NCBI GenBank assembly: GCA_958421945.1
Contig: CATZMZ010000001.1
Span: 267,138 to 331,137 of the forward strand
Origin: an uncultured Eubacteriales bacterium
GTDB taxonomy: Bacteria; Bacillota; Clostridia; Christensenellales; Borkfalkiaceae
DNA: 64,000 nt
Direction: 5' to 3'
A program made the position numbers and the translations under genes. Positions 16,946 through 25,350 of the stretch are shown here, one piece after another. The notes under the pieces are model-generated. The model was not told the origin of the DNA and searched no databases. It saw only the letters and a program-made list of their open reading frames with translations. Within the stretch, counting starts at the first letter, position 1. Every line of letters starts with the position of its first letter.

Positions 16946-17842
16946 ATGGGATTTTTCGGTAAATTAAAAAGCGTTCTGTCTAAAACGAGAGACGGCATAG
17001 CTAAAAAATTAAACGAGCTTTTCGCTAAAAACAAGCTCGGCGACGAGTTTTACGAAGATTTAGAGGATATTCTTATTTCCTCGGACGTTTCGGTTTCTAC
17101 CGCAATGGAAATTATCGACGAAATTAAGGATACCGCCGTTAAGGAAAAGTGCAAGGATAAAGATTACGTTATTCGGCTGCTTAAAGACGAGCTTTTCGAT
17201 ACGCTTAACTATGCGGACAAATTGCAAATTAAAACGCCTGCCGTTATTATGGTTATCGGCGTAAACGGTGTGGGAAAAACTACCAGCATCGGCAAGCTTG
17301 CCAACAAATTCGTTAAGGAAGGCAAAAGCGTTACCATTGCCGCGGCGGACACTTTCCGCGCCGCCGCTGCCGACCAGCTTACCGTTTGGGCGGACAGGGC
17401 AAAAGTGAGAATTATAAAACACGCGGAGGGGGCGGACGCTTCGGCGGTTGTTTTCGACGCGATTTCTTCCGCGAAAGCCAAAAATACCGACGTGTTGATT
17501 ATCGATACGGCGGGGCGGTTCCACGTTAAAGCCAACCTTATGGAAGAGCTTAAAAAAATGGATAGAGTTATCAGGCGTGAATACCCGACGGCTAACTATT
17601 ATAAACTTATCGTTTTAGACGCAACCACGGGGCAGAACGCTTCCTCGCAAGTACAGACTTTTAACGAGGCGGTCGGCATTGACGGTATAATATTAACCAA
17701 GCTTGACGGCACTGCAAAGGGCGGATTTATCGTTTCCCTTTCTTACGAGGCGGAAATCCCCGTTTGTTTTGTCGGCACGGGTGAAAAAATCGACGATTTA
17801 GAGGACTTCGACGCGCGCGAATTTATAGAAGCCATGTTTTAA
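16946..17842 (+). CDS. ftsY: Signal recognition particle receptor FtsY
   Basis: 298 residues, consisting of the NG GTPase domain only; the long acidic A domain found in E. coli is absent, as is common in Firmicutes. FtsY docks ribosome-SRP complexes at the membrane. GTPase elements are GVNGVGKTTSIGKLA (G1), ADTFRAAAADQLTVWA, IDTAGRFHVKANLM (G3) and LTKLDGTAKGG (G4). The N domain starts with FFGKLKSVLSKTRDGIAKKL. The ATG at 16946 has AGGGA upstream. In many Firmicutes ylxM-ffh follows, but here ftsY is followed by a strong terminator and then a phage head cassette. Confidence 0.97.
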   Translation: MGFFGKLKSVLSKTRDGIAKKLNELFAKNKLGDEFYEDLEDILISSDVSVSTAMEIIDEIKDTAVKEKCKDKDYVIRLLKDELFDTLNYADKLQIKTPAVIMVIGVNGVGKTTSIGKLANKFVKEGKSVTIAAADTFRAAAADQLTVWADRAKVRIIKHAEGADASAVVFDAISSAKAKNTDVLIIDTAGRFHVKANLMEELKKMDRVIRREYPTANYYKLIVLDATTGQNASSQVQTFNEAVGIDGIILTKLDGTAKGGFIVSLSYEAEIPVCFVGTGEKIDDLEDFDAREFIEAMF

Positions 17843-17916
17843 GAACCCTAAATTTAGCACGAAAGCATAATTAAACCTACTATTTTAATACTGAATTTTA
17901 ACGATACGAACCTATA

Positions 17917-17948
17917 CGGGGGCGGCGAATTTTCGCCGCCCCCGTTTT
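17917..17948 (+). terminator. Strong terminator after ftsY
   Basis: A perfect 12-bp G+C-rich stem (17917-17928 with 17933-17944) with an ATTT loop, then TTTT. It insulates ftsY from the downstream phage cassette. Confidence 0.93.
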
Positions 17949-18022
17949 GTAGTATCTTTTAGCTAAAAACACACGCGACAAAAATTTTTTAAATTATTTT
18001 CTTTTTAAGCGTCGTAAAGTAC

Positions 18023-18051
18023 TTTTCAAACGGCGTTTCGGGTGTTACAAT
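18023..18051 (+). promoter_or_regulatory. Candidate promoter of the phage head cassette
   Basis: TTTTCA (18023-18028), a 17-bp spacer and TACAAT (18046-18051) preceded by TGT, the same extended -10 layout as the housekeeping promoters here. Transcription would start near 18058, 30 bases before terL. Confidence 0.65.
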
Positions 18052-18087
18052 GCCCGCGATTTCCGAATTAACCGTGAGGAGTAAAAG

Positions 18088-19524
18088 GTGAGAGAGCTTG
18101 TCGAACGAATTAAAATTATAGAAAACGAAATTCGCCGCCGTGCGGACGGTAACGCGCTTTCTAAATATAATACGGGCGAAAAGGTCCACGAAAAGCAGTT
18201 GGCGTTCCACAAATGTCCCAAGAAAAACAGGTGGGTGTTCGGCGGCAACCGAAGCGGCAAAACCGAGTGCGGCGCGGTCGAGGCGGTCTATATGGCGCGC
18301 GGAATTCACCCGTATCGCGAAAACCGCAAAAACGTGTTCGGTTGGGTGGTTTCTTTATCTTCGCAGGTTCAAAGGGACGTCGCGCAGGCTAAAATTCTGC
18401 ATTACCTCGACCCGCGTTGGATTGACGACGTTATTATGAGTTCGGGTAAAAGAGAAAGTCCCGAATTCGGCGTTATCGACCAGTTAAGGATAAAAAACGT
18501 TTTCGGCGGAGTTTCGACGATAGGGTTTAAGTCGTGCGATCAGGGCAGAGAGAAATTTCAAGGCAGTTCGCTCGATTTCGTGTGGTTTGACGAAGAACCG
18601 CCGCAGGATATTTACGAAGAATGCCGCATGCGCGTGCTGGATAGATGCGGCGATATTTTCGGCACGATGACTCCGCTTAAAGGGCTTACGTTTATTTACG
18701 ACGAAATTTATCTGAACGCTAACGCGCAAGACGAGGTGTGGTACGAGTTTATGGAATGGGCGGACAATCCGTACCTTAACGAAAAGGAGATAAACACGCT
18801 TACCAAAGCGTTGTCGGCGGAGCAGCTCGAAACGAGGCGTTACGGGCGGTTTAAGAGTGCGTCGGGGTTAGTGTATCCCGAATTCGACGAGAACGTCCAC
18901 GTTATCGACCCGTTTCCCGTGCCGCGCGAATGGCAGGATATCGTTTCCATCGACCCCGGGCTTAACAATCCGCTTGCGGCTAACTGGTACTGCGTCGATT
19001 ACGACGGAACGGTTTACGTCGTTGCGGAGCATTTCGAAGCGGAACGCGATATAAAATATCACGCCGAAAAAATAAGGCAAATAAGCGATTCGCTCGGGTG
19101 GAAGCGAGATTCGTACGGCAGGATTTCCGCACTTATCGATTCGGCGGCTAACCAAAAAACGCTTGCCGCGACGAGGTCGGTAACGGAGCTTTTCACAGAC
19201 GAGGGTATCGCGGTTAATCCCAACGTAAACAAGGATTTATTCAGCGGAATAGAACGGGTGAAAGGTTATCTTTCGCCCGTAAACGGGAAGCCGCGGTTAT
19301 ACGTTTTCAAAAACTGCGTCAACCTTATCCGCGAGCTGAAAAATTATCGCTTCGGGAACGGCGACGCGCCGAGAAAAACCGACGACCACGCTCTCGACGC
19401 GCTGCGTTATTATATAATGACGAAGCCTTCGCGCTCCTCGCCCGTTAAGGAGAAAAACGAAATCCAAAAAGATAAGGAGAGATTGTTCAGAATAATACTT
19501 AATGAAAGAAAACGTTTTAAATGA
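18088..19524 (+). CDS. Phage terminase large subunit
   Basis: 478 residues, the ATP-driven DNA-packaging motor and headful nuclease of tailed phages. Walker A is GGNRSGKT (residues ~52-59). Walker B with the catalytic glutamate is LDFVWFDEEPP (~162-172). The coupling motif is in IFGTMTPLKGL. The RNase H-like nuclease domain shows three acidic positions: SIDPGLNNP (Asp289), ALIDSAAN, and DDHALDALRYYI near 447. All key residues are intact, so the protein could be active. The GTG start at 18088 follows GTGAGGAG. It opens a co-directional cassette of virion genes and overlaps the next gene by 23 bases. No DNA-replication or integration genes accompany it. Confidence 0.93.
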   Translation: MRELVERIKIIENEIRRRADGNALSKYNTGEKVHEKQLAFHKCPKKNRWVFGGNRSGKTECGAVEAVYMARGIHPYRENRKNVFGWVVSLSSQVQRDVAQAKILHYLDPRWIDDVIMSSGKRESPEFGVIDQLRIKNVFGGVSTIGFKSCDQGREKFQGSSLDFVWFDEEPPQDIYEECRMRVLDRCGDIFGTMTPLKGLTFIYDEIYLNANAQDEVWYEFMEWADNPYLNEKEINTLTKALSAEQLETRRYGRFKSASGLVYPEFDENVHVIDPFPVPREWQDIVSIDPGLNNPLAANWYCVDYDGTVYVVAEHFEAERDIKYHAEKIRQISDSLGWKRDSYGRISALIDSAANQKTLAATRSVTELFTDEGIAVNPNVNKDLFSGIERVKGYLSPVNGKPRLYVFKNCVNLIRELKNYRFGNGDAPRKTDDHALDALRYYIMTKPSRSSPVKEKNEIQKDKERLFRIILNERKRFK

Positions 19525-19855
19525 CGGCAAGGTTAAAGCCGCTCTCGTGAAAAAGGCACTCGGTTACGACGCAACCGAAATCGTCGAGGAATACGTAACC
19601 TGCGACGAGGGCGACGTTAAGCTTTCCAAAAAAAAGGTAACCAAAAAGAACGTTCCGCCGGATATGACCGCGCTTAAAATGCTTATCGAGGAAGACAGCG
19701 CGCCCGTTTTCGAAATGTCCGACGAGGAACTGCAAGCCGAAATGAACAGACTTTTACTTCTGCTTGAAAAAACGAATAAAAAAAAGGAGAATAAAATTGA
19801 AAAAACCCCCGACGGTTTTGAACAAAAACCAAAAAAACGAAAAAGACAAGTTTAA
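19502..19855 (+). CDS. Small phage-cassette protein, possible terminase small subunit derivative
   Basis: 117 residues. The N-terminal part is KVKAALVKKALGYDATEIVEEY. It is followed by LSKKKVTKKNVPPDMTALKML, which resembles the C-terminal segment of many terminase small subunits (a KKxVPPDxTAxxxxL pattern). Then come an acidic helix EMSDEELQAEMNRLLLLLEK and a Lys-rich tail. The DNA-binding helix-turn-helix region of a standard small terminase is not apparent. It overlaps terL at its 5' end and portal at its 3' end, so it is tightly coupled with both. In most phages terS precedes terL; here the order is reversed. The terS link is inference from one motif, and it may simply be an uncharacterised head protein. 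Confidence 0.55.
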   Translation: MKENVLNDGKVKAALVKKALGYDATEIVEEYVTCDEGDVKLSKKKVTKKNVPPDMTALKMLIEEDSAPVFEMSDEELQAEMNRLLLLLEKTNKKKENKIEKTPDGFEQKPKKRKRQV

Positions 19856-21680
19856 GGAGGACTTAATCGCGGACGTTAAAGCGGATTTTGCCGACAGACG
19901 CGCCGCCCGCCGCGAAATCGAGCGACAGTGGGAGCTTAATATGAATTTCATATCGGGCAATCAGTATTGCGGCGTAAACGCTCGCGGCGACCTTCAAAAC
20001 GAGGACAGGGAATATTTCTGGCAGGGCAGAGAGGTTTATAACCATATCGCGCCCGTTATCGAATCGCGGCTTGCGCGGTTTTCGCGCGTGTCGCCCGTGT
20101 TTTCCGTCCGACCGAGAACTGACGACGACGAGGACGTGAACGGCGCGAATCTTGCCGAAAAACTACTCGTTTCGGCGTTCGAAAAATACGACCTCGACTC
20201 GCTCGTAAAAAAAGTTTCCGTGTGGAGCGAAACGTGCGGAACGGGCTTTTACAAGGTTATTTGGGATAACGACGGCGGCAACGTCGTAGGCGAGGCGAAC
20301 GGAATCCCCGTGTATGAGGGCGACGTTAAAATCATAGCCGTTTCCCCGTTTGAAATTTTCCCCGACAGCATTTATAACGAGGAGCTTGACGAGTGTTTCA
20401 GCGTAATCCACGCGAGGGCTGTACCCATCCGCGAAATCCGCGAAAGGTACGGCGTATCTGTTGCGGGCGAAAACGTGGACGTGTATAAGTTATCCACGGA
20501 CGGGACACGCGGCGAAAGCTGCGTTTCGGCATTGAAGAACGCGGCGGTCGTTATCGAAAAATACGAAAAACCCTCTTCGGAATTCCCGAACGGCAGGCTT
20601 ATCACCGTCGCGGGCGACGAGCTTTTGTATTACGGCGAGCTGCCTTATATTAACGGCAAAAACGGCACGAGAAGCTTTCCTTTCGTAAAGCAGGACTGTT
20701 TAAAAAAGGCGGGTTCGTTTTTCGGCGGAAGCATAACCGAGCGGTTAATACCCGTACAGCGCGCGTTCAACGCGGTTAAAAACCGCAAGCACGAATTTCT
20801 CAACCGCCTTTCGATGGGGATAATGAAGGTCGAGGACGGCTCGGTGGACGTGGACGATTTAGAGTCGGAGGGTTTGCCTCCGGGAAAAGTTCTCGTTTAC
20901 AGGCAAGGTTCTGCCGCGCCTGAAATGTTAAGCGGAATGAATATGCCGTCAGATTTTAACGACGAAGAAGAAAGGCTTTTGTCGGAATTCGTCACGATAA
21001 GCGGCGTCGCGGAGGTTTCTTCCTCGATGTCTAACGCGCACGTTACCAGCGGTACTGCGCTTGAAATTCTTGTCGAGCAGGATAACGAACGACTTATAGT
21101 TTCGGCGGAAACGATAAGAAAATGTTATCTCGAAATCGCAAAGCAGACAATAAGGCTGTACTCGCAGTTTTCGGGCGGGTTAAGGGCGATAAAAATCCGC
21201 GATTCGTTCAATAAAACGCGCGTGATTTACGCAAACAAAACCGCGCTCGGCTCGGACGACGTGTATCTTGAAAACGAGAACGAGCTGTTATATTCGCACA
21301 GTCAGAAAAAAGAAATGATATTTAAGCTGTACCAGAGCGGATTGCTTACCGACGAATCGGGAAAGCTTCGCCCCGCGACCAAAGAAAAGGTGCTTTCGCT
21401 GTTAGGCTATAAGGATTTGGACTATCAGAAAGGCGTATCCGAAATGCAGAGCGAAAAAGCTCAACGCGAAAACGCCATTGTCAGACAGCGCGAGCTTCAT
21501 ATCGAAGAGCCGGACGACGACAAAATACACGCGGACGAGCATATACGTTATATTTTAAGCGAATACGAGGAGCTTGACGAAAACGAAAAGAAAAGGCTTT
21601 TCGCGCATCTTAAAGAACACAAGGACAGATTAAAACAAAACGCAAACTACGCGACGGCGGAAGTCGGCGCGAGTAAATAA
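19797..21680 (+). CDS. Phage portal protein (P22-type)
   Basis: 627 residues, a typical size for a P22-like portal, the dodecameric ring through which DNA enters the capsid. Visible blocks are RREIERQWELNMNFISGNQY, EVYNHIAPVIESRLARFSRV followed by SVRPRTDDDEDVNGANLAEK, the WSETCGTGFYKVIWDND strand region and FPFVKQDCLKKAGSFFGGSI. Later come PVQRAFNAVKNRKHEFLNR and an internal helix-rich region ending in a charged tail. The start is a TTG at 19797, preceded by AAAAAGGAGAATAAAA; an earlier in-frame TTG at 19764 lacks a ribosome-binding site. It is followed 18 bases later by the scaffold-like gene. Family identity is from motif pattern and position. Confidence 0.85.
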   Translation: MKKPPTVLNKNQKNEKDKFKEDLIADVKADFADRRAARREIERQWELNMNFISGNQYCGVNARGDLQNEDREYFWQGREVYNHIAPVIESRLARFSRVSPVFSVRPRTDDDEDVNGANLAEKLLVSAFEKYDLDSLVKKVSVWSETCGTGFYKVIWDNDGGNVVGEANGIPVYEGDVKIIAVSPFEIFPDSIYNEELDECFSVIHARAVPIREIRERYGVSVAGENVDVYKLSTDGTRGESCVSALKNAAVVIEKYEKPSSEFPNGRLITVAGDELLYYGELPYINGKNGTRSFPFVKQDCLKKAGSFFGGSITERLIPVQRAFNAVKNRKHEFLNRLSMGIMKVEDGSVDVDDLESEGLPPGKVLVYRQGSAAPEMLSGMNMPSDFNDEEERLLSEFVTISGVAEVSSSMSNAHVTSGTALEILVEQDNERLIVSAETIRKCYLEIAKQTIRLYSQFSGGLRAIKIRDSFNKTRVIYANKTALGSDDVYLENENELLYSHSQKKEMIFKLYQSGLLTDESGKLRPATKEKVLSLLGYKDLDYQKGVSEMQSEKAQRENAIVRQRELHIEEPDDDKIHADEHIRYILSEYEELDENEKKRLFAHLKEHKDRLKQNANYATAEVGASK

Positions 21681-21698
21681 AAAGGAGAATATCGAATT

Positions 21699-22136
21699 AT
21701 GGAAAATCTTAACGTTGAACAAACGCAAACGGACACGGCGCACCCCGCGGAGGCGGAATCGGTTGTCGGCGCGCAGACCGAAAACGTCTCATACGGGAAG
21801 TTTAAGGACGCAGCCGCGCTGTTAAAAGCGTATAATTCCTTGCAGGCTGAATTTACCAAACGCTGTCAGCGGCTAAAAGAATTAGAGGTAGCGTCCGCCG
21901 CCGACAAGGCAGCCGCGGAAAACCCCGCCGCCCCGACGGAAGCAGCTCCGGCAGAAGTGCGAGGTATAACCGACGAGGAGAAAGAAAATTTCCTCAGAGA
22001 CTACCTTAAAACCGTGCTGGACGCGAAGCCGAAAGCGATAGTTTTAGACGGCGGAGGCGTGGGCATAAAAACCCCTTCCGCCAAGCCGTCCACGGTAGAG
22101 GCTGCCGGAAAACTCGCAAAAGAGTTTTTCGGTTAA
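21699..22136 (+). CDS. Putative capsid scaffolding protein
   Basis: 145 residues between portal and major capsid genes, exactly where tailed phages encode scaffold. The protein has an acidic, disordered N-terminus, then KFKDAAALLKAYNSLQAEFT and KRCQRLKELE, a helix pattern seen in many scaffolding proteins. An Ala/Pro/Glu-rich linker follows, then a C-terminal helical part (LRDYLKTVLDAKP) ending AAGKLAKEFFG. Scaffolds assemble coat subunits into a procapsid and then leave. The start ATG at 21699 follows AAAAGGAGAATATCGAATT. No protease gene is present, so scaffold release would be intact or by host protease. The assignment rests on position and general character. Confidence 0.75.
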   Translation: MENLNVEQTQTDTAHPAEAESVVGAQTENVSYGKFKDAAALLKAYNSLQAEFTKRCQRLKELEVASAADKAAAENPAAPTEAAPAEVRGITDEEKENFLRDYLKTVLDAKPKAIVLDGGGVGIKTPSAKPSTVEAAGKLAKEFFG

Positions 22137-22278
22137 TCTTTGCCGCAGGAAGGTGTTGCCCGTTAAAACCGTAAAAGCGGCTTTGACGCGGTGAAATTTT
22201 CGGGGAAACACCTCGAAAATAAACGAAAAACAACAAAAATAATAAAACCAACAAAACAATAATAACAGGAGAATTATT

Positions 22279-23454
22279 ATGGCAGTAAATTTAACAAACG
22301 CCGACAAGGCGTTAAAAACCTATTATCTCGACGCGCTCTCGAAACAGCTTGACGAAGTGTCGCCCTTTTACGCGATGATAAAGAAAACGTCCAACAACGT
22401 TTTCGGCAAAGAGGTTAAGCAGCTCGTCAGTTTCGGTATTAACGGCGGAATCGGCGCGGGAACGGAAGAGGGTAGTCTGCCCGCTTCAAACGGCAACAAA
22501 TATCAGGAGTTTACCTCCACGCTTAAAAACCTTTACGGCACGATAGAAATTACCGATAAAGCGATAAGGGCGTCCGAAAACAACGCGGGCGCGTTCGTAA
22601 ATCTTTTGAACGCCGAAATGGACGGACTAGTTAAAGCGGGCGCGTTTAACCTCGGCAGAATGTTGTTCGGCGACGGTTCGGGCAAAATCGCCACCGTTAC
22701 GAGCATTACCAAAGGAATCGTCGTGGTTGACAGCGTTCAGAATCTTAAAGAGGGCATGCTCGTCGATTTCAGGGCAGCCGATACGGGCGCGATTCTCGAA
22801 GGCTTCGGCGGCAGGGAAATAGAGATAGTCGACAGGATTTCCGTAGCGATTAAGATAAGCGGCACTGCGCCCACTTCGACCACCGTTCCCGAAAATTCCA
22901 TCATAACGGTACAAGGTTCTTACAACAACGAAATAACCGGTCTCGGTGCGATTTTCGGAACTTCGCCCACCCTTTACGGCGTTTCCAAAGCGACCAACCT
23001 GTGGCTTTCGCCGCAAATTACGAACAACGTCGGGAATATTTCCGAAATCGCCATGCAGAAAGCTCTCGATAAAATCGAAGAATACGGCGGCGAGGCATGC
23101 GATATAATCGTGTGTTCCTGGGGTGTTCGCCGCGCGCTTATCAAGCTTTTAGCGACGAATAAACGCGTTCTCGACACCATGGAACTTGCCGGCGGATATA
23201 AGGCGTTAAGCTTTAACGGTATCCCCGTTGTTGCGGACAGATTCTGTCCCAAAGGGAACATGTATTTCCTTAACACCAAGGACTTTACTTTAAATCAGCT
23301 TTGCGACTGGCAATGGCTCACTTCTGACGACGGAAGCGTGTTAAAGCAGGTTGCGGGCAAGCCCGTGTATACCGCCACGCTCGTTAAATACGCAGAACTT
23401 CTTTGTTCTCGTCCGTACGCGCAGGGCTTGCTTAAAGACATTGCCGAAGAATAA
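22279..23454 (+). CDS. Phage major capsid protein
   Basis: 391 residues, a HK97-fold-type coat protein by family resemblance. The N-terminal KTYYLDALSKQLDEVSPFYA, the KTSNNVFGKEVKQLVSFGI segment and NLYGTIEITDKAIRASENN are typical of the major capsid group used by many podoviruses and siphoviruses of Gram-positive hosts. An acidic central domain and a C-terminal half with GISNxx-like turns follow, ending LLCSRPYAQGLLKDIAEE. The ATG at 22279 has ACAGGAGAATTATT upstream. A very stable UUCG-loop hairpin follows immediately and would favour high coat expression relative to downstream genes. The frame is intact with no premature stops. Confidence 0.88.
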   Translation: MAVNLTNADKALKTYYLDALSKQLDEVSPFYAMIKKTSNNVFGKEVKQLVSFGINGGIGAGTEEGSLPASNGNKYQEFTSTLKNLYGTIEITDKAIRASENNAGAFVNLLNAEMDGLVKAGAFNLGRMLFGDGSGKIATVTSITKGIVVVDSVQNLKEGMLVDFRAADTGAILEGFGGREIEIVDRISVAIKISGTAPTSTTVPENSIITVQGSYNNEITGLGAIFGTSPTLYGVSKATNLWLSPQITNNVGNISEIAMQKALDKIEEYGGEACDIIVCSWGVRRALIKLLATNKRVLDTMELAGGYKALSFNGIPVVADRFCPKGNMYFLNTKDFTLNQLCDWQWLTSDDGSVLKQVAGKPVYTATLVKYAELLCSRPYAQGLLKDIAEE

Positions 23455-23496
23455 TAACGTTATCGGCGACTGAAAATTTTTCTTATCGCAGCAGTT

Positions 23497-23533
23497 TCGC
23501 CGAACGCCGTTCGCGGCGTTCGGCGATATTTTT
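23497..23533 (+). terminator. UUCG-tetraloop attenuator after the capsid gene
   Basis: A 13-bp stem (23497-23509 with 23514-23526) closes a TTCG loop, followed by TATTTTTT. It sits between the major capsid gene and the adaptor gene. Confidence 0.9.
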
Positions 23534-23561
23534 TAAGCGCAAATTAAAGGAGGAATAAAAT

Positions 23562-24122
23562 ATGACCGTAAAAGAAACGATTAAGCTTGCCGCCATGCTT
23601 ACGGGCGACGAGGCGGTGTCGAACGCGCTCGACCAAACTCAAACGACGAGCGACAAAGACGTTCTGGCGCGAATAGACCTTTTAACGAAGCTTTGCAATT
23701 TAGTTGTAAACGAGCTTTCGGCAAGCTATATCCCGTTAAAAACCACGCAGAACTTCAACACGTCCGACGGTAAAATCAAGTACGCCGACTTAAATGAAAA
23801 CGCGGTTAAGATAACGGGCGTTTACGACGGCTACGGCAACAAACTCGCGCATACTTTATATAACGAATATCTCACTACCGCGCGCGGCGTGGTAACCGTC
23901 GAATACGCTTATACCCCCGCAAACAAAGGGCTTACCGACCAAATCGGCTATACCGCAAGGGAGATGTCGGTTTCCGTTCTCGCTTACGGCGTTGCGGCGG
24001 AATTTTGCCTTACGCAAGGCAGGTTTGACGAAGCCGTTATATGGCGCAAACGTTATTCGTCGGGCATAGAGGGGTTTTGTCTGCCCGAAAACAAACGGAT
24101 TAAAAGGAGAGGGTGGCTATGA
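23562..24122 (+). CDS. Head-to-tail adaptor (P22 gp4-position protein)
   Basis: 186 residues. N-terminal helices (TVKETIKLAAMLTGDEAV and LLTKLCNLVVNELSASYIPL) come before a central beta-rich region with ITGVYDGYGNKLAH and VVTVEYAYTP. A final helical part GYTAREMSVSVLAYGVAAEF follows. This helix-beta-helix pattern and the position after the coat gene suit a connector that binds beneath the portal, as gp4 does in P22. I did not recognise a specific family by name. The ATG at 23562 follows AAAGGAGGAATAAAAT. Its stop overlaps the next ATG by four bases, so the two are translationally coupled. Confidence 0.65.
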   Translation: MTVKETIKLAAMLTGDEAVSNALDQTQTTSDKDVLARIDLLTKLCNLVVNELSASYIPLKTTQNFNTSDGKIKYADLNENAVKITGVYDGYGNKLAHTLYNEYLTTARGVVTVEYAYTPANKGLTDQIGYTAREMSVSVLAYGVAAEFCLTQGRFDEAVIWRKRYSSGIEGFCLPENKRIKRRGWL

Positions 24123-25342
24123 AAACCAAGCCTTACGTTTTCCGCAATCAAACGGTTAAGGAAAAGACAGCTTTGTTTTTCGATAAAAAACTAAAATTCG
24201 CACACCCCGTCGCTTTTAACAAAGTTTGCGACGTTCGCATGCCGACGGGCGCAACGGCGATAAAACCCTATTACGTCGGCGGAAGGCGGCTGTTTTATTG
24301 TACCGATAAAAAGGTTTACGAGCAGACCGCTTACGGGGTATTGCAACTATCGGACGCGATTTTTACCGCCGCGCCGGATATTATCGAGATAACTTTCGGC
24401 GGCGAGAAAAAGCTTCTGCTCGTGTCGGACGATAAAAGCGTAATCGAAGGAAATGACGTAACCGAAAGGAACGTTCCGCGCGGCGACTGTTACGCGGTTT
24501 ATAAGGGTATGCTTTTTTCGGCGAAGGGCAGAACGCTAAGGTTTTCCGCACCCTTCGATTTTACCGAATTTTCCGTGGGGTTAAAACTCGGCGGATATTT
24601 CGAAACGGACGAGGCTTCGGGCGAAATCGTTTATATGTGCGAGCTGGACGGCAGGCTTTGTCTGCTGTGCAAAAACGGGCTTGTATTCATTTCCGCGGAC
24701 GGCGAAAGAACCGATTATTCGGCGGAAAAGGCGTACACGGGTTATATCGACGCACTTAAAAACAGCGGCGTTAAAATCGGCGAACAACTGTATTTTGTTT
24801 CAAACGGAATGCTCGCAAGGTACGGCAAAACGTTAAAACTTTACGCCCTTCCGAAAGAAGCGCACATATCGTCCGCCGAAACGGCGAGAACGGTAAACGG
24901 CTTTTACCTGTTGCCTTTTTCGGACGGTGCGGGTCGGCTGTTGTGCGCCCGTTCGGGCGATGAAGCGCACGCGTTCGTTGCGGACGCGCAAAGCGGAATT
25001 TCGGCAAGCGGAGCGGCGTATCTTTGCGAAAACGGTTGTCGCATAAACGACGCCAAAAACGAGCTTTATAAGGTTTCGCTCGACGAAAAAACGTGTATTC
25101 ATTACGTAAAAACCGACCTCGACAAATGCGCGTTAAAACGCGTTGTCGGCATTTGCGTGCATAATGCGAACGGCGCGACGCTTAACGTAAAAGGGGATTT
25201 CGGCGAAAAAACCTTTACAATCGGCAAAGAATGCGAGCGAACGTTTTGCGATTTAAGCTCGTATCTTTACGAGTTCACGCTGTCGGGAGCGAGCGAGGAC
25301 GCGCAGCTGATAGTTAAATATTTAATCACGGGAGGAAGATAG
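24119..25342 (+). CDS. Beta-rich neck protein (P22 gp10 / nozzle position)
   Basis: 407 residues from the ATG at 24119 (AAAAGGAGAGGGTGGCT upstream; an in-frame GTG at 24113 is less likely). The sequence is dominated by short beta-strands with recurrent blade-like elements: YYVGGRRLFYCTDKKVYEQT, EITFGGEKKLLLVSDDKSV, YAVYKGMLFSAKGRTLRFSA, ELDGRLCLLCKNGLVFISAD and GEQLYFVSNGMLARYGKTL. This suggests a beta-propeller, as in the tail nozzle of podoviruses. There is no enzyme motif. The place in the cassette after the adaptor matches P22 gene 10. The functional name is inferred from fold impression and gene order only. Confidence 0.6.
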   Translation: MKTKPYVFRNQTVKEKTALFFDKKLKFAHPVAFNKVCDVRMPTGATAIKPYYVGGRRLFYCTDKKVYEQTAYGVLQLSDAIFTAAPDIIEITFGGEKKLLLVSDDKSVIEGNDVTERNVPRGDCYAVYKGMLFSAKGRTLRFSAPFDFTEFSVGLKLGGYFETDEASGEIVYMCELDGRLCLLCKNGLVFISADGERTDYSAEKAYTGYIDALKNSGVKIGEQLYFVSNGMLARYGKTLKLYALPKEAHISSAETARTVNGFYLLPFSDGAGRLLCARSGDEAHAFVADAQSGISASGAAYLCENGCRINDAKNELYKVSLDEKTCIHYVKTDLDKCALKRVVGICVHNANGATLNVKGDFGEKTFTIGKECERTFCDLSSYLYEFTLSGASEDAQLIVKYLITGGR

Positions 25343-25350
25343 GGAAGAAA

